From Onchidella celtica (lineage: Eukaryota; Mollusca; Gastropoda; Systellommatophora; Onchidiidae), in assembly GCA_963931925.1 (NCBI GenBank), contig OZ007570.1, forward strand, positions 27,903,974 to 27,967,973: a DNA stretch of 64,000 bases. The letters run 5' to 3'. Below are positions 1-64,000 of this stretch, in pieces. The notes under the pieces were generated by a model. The model made no database searches. It was not told where the DNA came from and saw only the letters and a list, made by a program, of their open reading frames with translations. A program made the position numbers and the translations under genes. The number at the start of each line of letters is the position of its first letter. Positions within the stretch are counted from its first letter, which is position 1.

Positions 1-1741
1 TCTTGTTTATTCCATCTCCAATTCCTGAAAAACTGGAGATCTTTTAGTACGTAGACGAAGTATAACAAATAATGCACACTCTGATATTCGATTAAAATGC
101 ATCGTGGCATTTATCAAGCTGTTTCACAGTTCCAATTTAATCTAACTGCTTATCAGTAATGCAGAATTTCTCAGTTGTGCAAAAAAGTGGAGTTGGAACA
201 AACAAGAATTGAGATCGCCCTCTTTCCTATCAGTTTGCTTTATTCTGTCTAGATCGTCTTACTTCTGCCTACCTAGCACAATGTGGCCGCCATCGTGTCG
301 ACATGCTTTCCTCAAACTCAAGCACAAACTCCCAAACTCCATATTACTTCATTCATTTCTCCACCCTTTCCTATATCTGCCATTTTATGAAAAAACGCCG
401 CAAACACAGAAGACAGAAAACTTGGCGAGATTCGCCTTGCAGCCCGCTTTGTTATTTGTTCAAATTCCACTTTACTGTAATCCATAAGAGATTATTATTC
501 GGACAAAATGATAACCCAGACAGGAAAATAAAGTACATTATTATCATTCTTAAAATGTAAAAGTGAATTTGACCTAGATAAGCAAAAATGGTGTTTTTCC
601 GTATAACAATTAACACGGCAGAAGCTGACAAAACCATACACGAGATTGCATTCTTCCATGCCTCTGCTGAAATTTGCGGTACATGCAGGAGCCTACTTGC
701 TCCGAAAATCTGCCAGCCTTTCTAATTAAAAGTGAGCAGTGTAAACCACAAGCAAACAGTGTGGGAACAAGTAAACTAACACAACAGTGAATGTATTTAT
801 ATAGATCTACTTCTGTTTTGTGTTTTTTTAACTCAGATTTGGGACTCATTAAACTCCTCCTCCCCCCCCCCCCTTTTTTAAAAATTAAAACGGCTGGTTT
901 TGGACATGTTTTTTTATTTATCAAGCACATTTCCTGCAGTTTTGCCCTTCGATCACCTCTTTGTCACGATTGTGATCATATTGAAAGGGATGATCAGCTT
1001 TTCTTTTTCCTTTTTTTTTTTTACGGTTAGGATTATGGACAGGAATAGATCTAGTTTTCCTGTAACACTGCTCAGCAAGCTTACTATTGATTTGTGTTGA
1101 TGAAAAACCTCCCCGCAGTCATCGCATCTTCTACCGGGTCAGAACATCCTTTTGGAATTAGAAATACCACTCATCCAGAATAACCGCCGCCCACTTTGGG
1201 AGAGGGAGAGGGCTGATGCCGGAAATTAGCAGTTTTATTTCACATTAAAATGTAACACAGTTGATCTGACTGTGATTTACAGCTATTTATGGTATGTATA
1301 GCCACAATTATGTATTCGTGCATATGATATCGTGAACAGATTGGCACAATTATGATTGATGTAAAATTGAAGTGAGCTCGATTCCTTCCTTTAACTCAAG
1401 CTTCACTTTTCATCAGTGAACATTCCCTTAGTTGTACTTTTGGCAATCCCAGCTGGCAATCTGCAAGGAGCATGGTCATTTTGACAATTAAATTCAGTCT
1501 TTGTGGGGGTGGGGGGGGGGGGGGGGGAAGTCCCAATTTGTGCTTTTAATGATTTTTTTTTCTTTATTTTCATCTTTCTGTCCAAAACAAGCTATTGGGC
1601 ATTCGCAAGAAATCCCTTGGGATCTTGGCGCGATGCCACTGTAATTATACTATTGTCCTTGCACCACGATCTCCTGCTCTCTTTTTGTTCAAAACGTGTT
1701 GTCAACTCATGTAAAATGTAATGTCGTTTTTTTTAAAACTA
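1..1741. other. Non-coding, nothing recognised
   Basis: No reading frame here looks like a conserved protein and I see no splice-bounded exon. There are homopolymer runs (C run near 865, G run near 1,505-1,527, T runs near 1,010 and 1,550). It is probably intergenic DNA or an intron of a gene outside the window. Confidence 0.5.
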
Positions 1742-3519
1742 CTAGATGAAGTTCCCGGCATTACCGGGATAAACCTGTGAACCCACCGTTCCCCCTCTCT
1801 CTCTTTTTTTGGTCCAGAGAGCTTCCCATAATTATTCTACAGTCTTACTACAGATTTCATGCACACCAGAGCGCACTCATTTCTGGTGGGAAAATTGCCC
1901 GCACCGAACTGAAGACGTATTTATACATCGCTTCCGGTGCAGTGAGTTTACTACTGGGAGCCAAAACAAAGATCATTGTATTTTACTTTTTTGCGACTTT
2001 TAATTTAAAAACACCTGAAACTTGAATCAACATAATCTGTCGACACAAAAGCGATTGGACTGGATTAGTTGACACTTAAGAAAAATAATTTTATAAGTTT
2101 TGAAACTGTCATTTAGGCTGTAGAGTCGAGCAAAAAAAGGGGCAAAATGGCACCACAATGAATTACTCCCGCCACTATTTTTTATTTTAATTAGATGAAG
2201 TTCCCGGCATTACCGGGATTAACCTTGGAAATCACCCTTCCATCTCTCTCTCTCTCTCTCTCTTTTTTGGTCTAGAAAGCTTCCCATAATTATTCTGCAG
2301 TCTTACTACAGATTTCATGCACACCAGAGCGCACTCATTCCTGGTAGGGAAATTGCGCGCACCGAACTGAACACGTATTAATGCATCGTTTCCGGTGCAG
2401 TGAGCTTCCCACAGGGAGCCATAACAAAGATAATTGTATTTTACATTTAAACAACTTTTTATTTAAAAACACTTGAAACTTGAATCAGCACAATCGGTCT
2501 ATACAAAAGCGACTGAACTGGATTAGTTGACTCTTGAGAAAATTAATTCTATAATTTTTGAAACTGTCATTTAGGCTGTGGCGTCGAGCAAAAAAAGGGT
2601 AAAACTGGCACCACAATGAATTACTCCCGCCACTATTTTTTTTTTTATAATACTAGCTGAGGTTCCCGGCATTATCCGGGATAAACCTATGAACCCACCA
2701 TTCTCTCTCTCCTTCTCTTTTTCTTTGTGGTCTAGAAAGCTTCCCATATTCTACAGCCTTACTACAGATTTCATGCGCACCAGAGCACTACGCACTCATT
2801 TCTGGTAGGGAAATTGCCGGGACCGAACTGAACGCGTATTAATACATCGTTCTGGTGGAGTGGGCTTACTACAGGAACCCAAACAAAGATCATTGTATTT
2901 TACATGTTTACAACTTTTATTTAATAGTACCTGAAACTTGAATCAACACAAGCGGTCGACACAAAAGCGATTGGAATGGATTAGTTGACACTTAGGAAAA
3001 TTAATTTTATAATTTTTAAAAATGTCATTTAGGCTGTAGAGTCGAGCAAAAAAAAGGGCGAAATTGCACCACAATGAATTACTCCCGCCACTATTTTTTT
3101 TAATAATAAGACTAGATGAAGTTCCCGGCATTATCCGGGATAAATCTGTGAACCCACTCTCACTTTTTGGTCTACAAAGCTTCCCATATTCGACAGTCTT
3201 ACTCCATGCGCTCCAGAGCACTACGCACCCATTTCTGATAGGGAAATTGTGCGCACGGAAGAGCACGCGTATTAACACATTGTTTCCGATGCGGTGGGCT
3301 TACTACAGGGAGCCAAAACAAAGATCATTGTATTTTACAGTTTTACAACTTTTATTCAAAAATACCTGAAACTTGAATCAACACAATCGGTCGATAGAAA
3401 AGCGATTGGACTGGATTAGTTGACACTTAGGAAAATTAGTTTTTATAATTTTTTAAACTGTCACTTAGGCTGTAGAGTCGAGCAAAAAAAGGGGCGAAAT
3501 TGCACCACAATGAATTACT
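1742..3519 (-). repeat. Tandem array of four Helitron-like 3'-end units
   Basis: Four units of about 450-460 bp start at 1,742, 2,191, 2,653 and 3,112. Read on the minus strand each ends with a short hairpin (CCCGG, 5-6 base loop, CCGGG), about eight bases, then CTAG followed by T; in the second unit CTAG has become TTAG. A hairpin just upstream of CTRR with insertion between A and T is the Helitron 3' signature. The units also share a (GA)n stretch and the segment GCATGAAATCTGTAGTAAG with the single Helitron at 19,004-19,442. No transposase or helicase is present, so the array is non-autonomous. I could not place a 5' TC terminus at the 3,519 end. Confidence 0.7.
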
Positions 3520-4114
3520 TGTTTAGTTGTTATGCCAGGGAAGTTACCCAGTCAGCGTCCGTACATCTGTCCTACGTAGATTTGTAAAGGATTTTCATAG
3601 GATTGGTAAGATTACCATTCTGGCGGTTCCTAACATCAATGCAATATCGTAACCAGCAAATCTACGATCTACATAGGAACAATACAGCTCCTATGTACAA
3701 ATTAGACTACAGTCGGATTTCCATGGAGCTGCTGGGTGGGTATGGCCTTGTTCTGGGTATGAGTTGCTATCAACTGATCCCCTTCGTTTCCATATACTTA
3801 GAAGTTATGCTAGTTAATTTATAAGACACTGTAAGTGACATTTCAATGTTTGTTCAAGATGTGTTAAATGTGTTACTCTCCTGACTATTTGTACGGGATA
3901 TGCTTAACTTGTGACTCCCTCGATGTTCGTGTACGGGGTGTAAAACGTATTAATTATTATACTCTGTAACTCACCTGATCATTCTGTTTGTGCCAGGTGC
4001 TGAATCTATTATTCTCGTGACTAAAATCACTTTCCACTTGGTATTTTACTCAATCTATCGTCTAGGCTGGTACGGTACTGTCTTCTCTTTTTGCTGTATT
4101 TTTTTTTTTCTCAG
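3520..4114. other. Non-coding, upstream of the small plus-strand gene
   Basis: No convincing coding sequence. A pyrimidine-rich tract at about 4,081-4,114 ends in CAG and leads into the exon of the secreted-protein gene. Any upstream exon of that gene was not recognised here. Confidence 0.4.
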
Positions 4115-4156
4115 AGACCATTTTTCAATTTTCCAGGATGCTCTAGCAGCCGCCTG

Positions 4157-4429
4157 ATGGTTGTGGGAATCTTGCTGGCGATTTTCATGGCGCAGACCTC
4201 AGCCTGGGATTGTTATTGCCCTACCTGCAACCATGTCACCATTAGATACTTTCGGTGCAGGTGCGCACAAATTCATTGCATAATGAAAAGAAATGCAGAC
4301 CTGGACTCGGCGCGCACCGGGGATGGAAGTGATTTCTATGGACTAACAGCATTGGGGAAGATTATTGATTCTCAGGGGCCTCCCCCGGCAGCTATTGGTC
4401 CCCATGGACAAACAACGTTGACAGAGTGA
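4157..4429 (+). CDS. Small secreted cysteine-rich protein, last exon
   Basis: I do not recognise the family. From the Met at 4,157 the frame encodes 90 residues. It opens with a hydrophobic signal peptide (about residues 1-16, MVVGILLAIFMAQTSA), then a compact cysteine-rich segment with six Cys in the pattern CxC-x2-C-x9-CxC-x4-C (residues 19-41), a Lys-Arg pair at 44-45, and a polar Gly/Pro-rich tail. A strong acceptor (T-rich tract ending CAG at 4,114) and a second one at 4,136 precede the exon. The frame stays open upstream of the Met to 4,091, so an earlier exon may supply more N-terminal sequence. An AATAAA signal lies 12 bases after the stop, which supports a real 3' terminal exon. The dibasic site raises the possibility of a processed peptide, but that is inference. 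Confidence 0.55.
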   Translation: MVVGILLAIFMAQTSAWDCYCPTCNHVTIRYFRCRCAQIHCIMKRNADLDSARTGDGSDFYGLTALGKIIDSQGPPPAAIGPHGQTTLTE

Positions 4430-4441
4430 TGTAAATTTTGT

Positions 4442-4447
4442 AATAAA
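4442..4447 (+). promoter_or_regulatory. Polyadenylation signal AATAAA
   Basis: A canonical hexamer just after the stop codon of the small secreted-protein gene. Its position fits a very short 3' UTR. Confidence 0.5.
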
Positions 4448-7054
4448 GGACACCAGGCAATCTTAGTTGAACCAGGTGACCTCTGAACGTCTGAGGACGC
4501 GCAACCATGATACTAATGACATTCGCCCGTGTGATTCTTGCTTACTTTACCCAAAATAATTATGCTCGGCGATTTTTTTTTTTCTGTTTGAGATAAAACG
4601 AGGACTTTTAAAACGTTAAGACGGGCATTGCTGTCAGTTTAGATTGATTTATTGGTTCGTCTCAAGCAAGTCGCCCACAACTGTGATACTGTGCAAGGGG
4701 GCTGAACATGCGCTCTTGCAGAATTTTCTTTCAGTGTAATGGCTGAGCATCTGCACTCGCAAAGATTGGGTTAATCCAAAAAGAAAAACTAAAACTCGTG
4801 GGAGAAGCAAATTAACACAGTGGCCTTGGAACTTCCCACGAAAGTCGAAATGAAATTAATTAAAATTTCGTAGGAGCGCAAGTTCTGTGACGTCAAATGA
4901 AAGCAACCAATTGTTGTTTAAATGTTCTGGTACGGTAATTTATTGATATGAGTTGGTAATTTAAGACTTACTTAATATCTTGTATAATCTCTAGCCCAAG
5001 CTTGCATTGGTCATAGCATCTCTATTATTATTCTATTATGATGTATTCATTTATTTTGTTCTAAATTAAAGGGAGTCAGAAAGGAGGATTTTAATTTGTT
5101 TTTGTAATCAATCTAAATTGTTGATTTAGAAACACATGTAAATATATAAATATTTACAGAAGAGTTTGGTGTTCACAGAAAAAAAAACCCTGAAAAACAG
5201 TTGCTGAGGCCAAGGAACTGAAGCTCTTGTGAAGGAGAGGAAGCCTGTTGGTAGTACTTATATTATAAGCCCTTCATAAAGCCTGGTGGCTGTTTGATAG
5301 CTCGATGAAGACGAATCAGGAATTCAGGGACCCAACTCCACAGAGCCCTTCAAAGGAATAACCTAACAAAGTAGTGACAATCGGACATACTCGTAAATAC
5401 TATTTAAAAAGAGTGGGAGCTAGAAAAATGAAAAGATAATTCAAAGGAGGACTGGCGACGGCTCAAAGGAGTAATGTAACAGTGAGGTGACATCTCAAAG
5501 GAGTGACATATCAGAGGAGTCGCAGTTCAAAATTGTGTTAAATTGTTCTCAAAATCACACAGTAGTGTGACAACCACTGTCTAAGTCAGTGACAGGAAAA
5601 AAAGTTGTATCTTACTTCACCTAATTACCCCAAAACCCACACATCTCACACACATGGCACAGCTTCTTCTAGCTCCTTCCTGGGTATAAATGGAAGCTTC
5701 TGGTCACCATCTTTATTTTATAACCCAATAAATAATAACACAGCACATGCAAGTAACACATAGAAAAATGTATGGATGAAAAGTGGTGGTATCTTATCTT
5801 TTTATTTCATGCCATCAAACATGACAATTATACAAAGCTAGCGCCTGAAACACAGTGAAAAGTATAAAGATGAAACGAAGCATGCCACCCCCCCCCCCCA
5901 ACATCCCCTCTTTGCAAGACATTGCCTGCATTAACTGATTCTGTCTGACAAAACTAACTCAATGACATGTTAAAAAAATACACACTATACAAATGAAACA
6001 AACCCCCAGCTTTCCCCACGATAAATCTGCGAAAAAATCTATTAAACAAGGCGGCTAAACAAACAAATGGACAGCGAACAATTGGCCCATTTGCAGTCAA
6101 AGTCTACCAAAAACAGATTGGTTAAGTACACTTTTGTGACCAAATTTGATGCATTTTGCTTCGGCAGGTCAGAAAATATTCTGACTGGATAGCAAGCAAA
6201 ATTCAGAATTTTTTATAATTAATAATCCACAAGACAATAAAAATGTCTATCATATAGAACATAACAATCAACATGCAATACAATTCCATTTTTGATAGGA
6301 CATCAGACAACAATACTCAGTTCACTGGTATCCCTGTATCATTTTGCAAATCAGGATCATTTCTTTTTGTACTACTAATAGTGAACTTGTTAATGGATGA
6401 CAAACTTCTCAGATATTGACATATATGTATCTGAATGAGTTCATTTAAGAGTACATTAATGTGAACAAACATACATTCACAAGACATATATATATCCATA
6501 AACTGGTTAACATATTAAGGGTATGTCACAAAACAAAACAGAATATCTATTGGGTTGCAGCAGGTCTTGGAAAAATGATAAAGTATGGCTAAAAAAAAAA
6601 AAGAAAGGAGAACGAAAAAAAAAAACCACCTATTGGGAATACTTTTTTTTTTAAAAGATACAATAAAGCACCAAGAATTGAAAACAAAAAAGACAATAAG
6701 CTTTCAGTCCTCATAAACCTTCATAAGGCAAAAAAATAGAAAAAGGAAAATAGTGAAGCAAACACTCAATTAAAAAATTCCAACAATTATTTCAAATAAA
6801 CAGTGGTCACTTATTGGTCCACATATTGGTGCAAGTATAGACTGGTGCAATAATTTTCAGGAAAGTTAGTTCCCCCAAATCACAAGAGTGGAAAGTACAC
6901 ACATGTACAGTGGTCCTTGAATTATCACTTGCTAGTGACTTAAACATTGGGAATGCTTTCATGTTCTCACTTTTGATAACTATGTCAGCCATAGAAGAGC
7001 AAGCAAAATACATGTATTCTTATCTCCATGCTGCCCACTGTGTTAATGAAAGAT
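4448..7054. other. Intergenic DNA and ATM 3' UTR
   Basis: No coding sequence recognised. This gap separates two convergent genes. The ATM 3' UTR must occupy its upper part; candidate minus-strand AATAAA signals (TTTATT on the plus strand) lie near 5,712 and 5,799, but neither can be chosen from sequence alone. The stretch is A/T-rich with several homopolymer runs (C run near 5,888, A runs near 6,590-6,625). Confidence 0.45.
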
Positions 7055-63635
<56,581 letters not shown>

Positions 63636-64000
63636 CTGCAATTGCTAGTAAATAAACAAAAGAAAAGTATTGCAATCCATGATCCCACAAGTGAAAAACA
63701 CCAACAACATACAGTATATCGATGGCTCCGTGCTGAAACCAGCTATCTGCTTGATATCAAATTTTACAGGAGAGGCAAAAAACTGTTTTCGCGTTAAGCG
63801 AAACGGAATCTGCTGCTCAGATATCTCTAATGTTCCTTTGAATTCAACCCTTTATCAGCCTTACTAACAATTATTGCAATTAATTAGTCTTTTAAATGAG
63901 AAAGCACATGTCCGGTTTGGTCACTGGAAATGGTCAGCTGCGAAACCGGACATCCAACCTGAAAGGCGAATGGCCGGTTTCACAGCTGAGGTTTTCAGTG

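Noticed and set aside
1..3369. Short frames of 60-110 codons near the left end
   Set aside because: They overlap homopolymers or the Helitron array and have low-complexity hydrophobic composition; no splice context.

Overview
This is intron-rich animal (metazoan) DNA, AT-rich, with no bacterial-type operons, tRNA or rRNA genes, or CRISPR arrays. The main content is the 3' half of one host gene on the minus strand, the DNA-damage checkpoint kinase ATM. I traced thirty coding exons between 63,635 and the stop codon at 7,055. They cover part of the solenoid, the FAT region, the PI3K-like kinase domain and the FATC tail. Intron phases agree at every junction except inside one exon, where one base is missing (31,445-31,447). 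Adding that base makes the phase bookkeeping close exactly, at about 1,470 residues. The first half of ATM lies beyond 64,000. The likely host is a marine invertebrate, possibly a deuterostome, because Gmr1-type LTR elements were first described in deuterostomes. This assignment is an inference and is weak.

Layout: 1-1,741 holds nothing I recognise. 1,742-3,519 is a four-unit tandem array of Helitron-like 3' ends. 4,157-4,429 (+) is the last exon of a small secreted cysteine-rich protein, convergent with ATM. 7,055-7,236 is the ATM terminal exon. The last ATM intron (7,237-15,728) holds a young, almost complete LTR retrotransposon (7,777-14,351). Its integrase is encoded before its reverse transcriptase, which is the Gmr1 arrangement. 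From 15.7 to 54.5 kb ATM exons alternate with transposon-filled introns. These hold a solo LTR of the same family, Helitrons (one nested in a hAT-like element), a dead mariner, several TTAA-bounded elements (one with a pogo/Tigger-like insertion), a tRNA-derived SINE, 5'-truncated CR1/Jockey-type LINEs and a partial tandem duplication of one ATM exon. The 9-kb intron 54,512-63,505 holds an intact 1,043-codon RTE-type LINE ORF on the plus strand and a 191-bp near-perfect inverted repeat. Both lie inside what may be one TTAA-bounded composite element. The last window exon of ATM is at 63,506-63,635.

The host genes do not form a pathway together: ATM is a single large gene, and the small secreted gene is an unrelated convergent neighbour. 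The strongest observations are the Gmr1-type domain order, the single-base break in an otherwise clean ATM gene, the long inverted repeat, the Helitron array and the unrecognised cysteine-rich secreted peptide.
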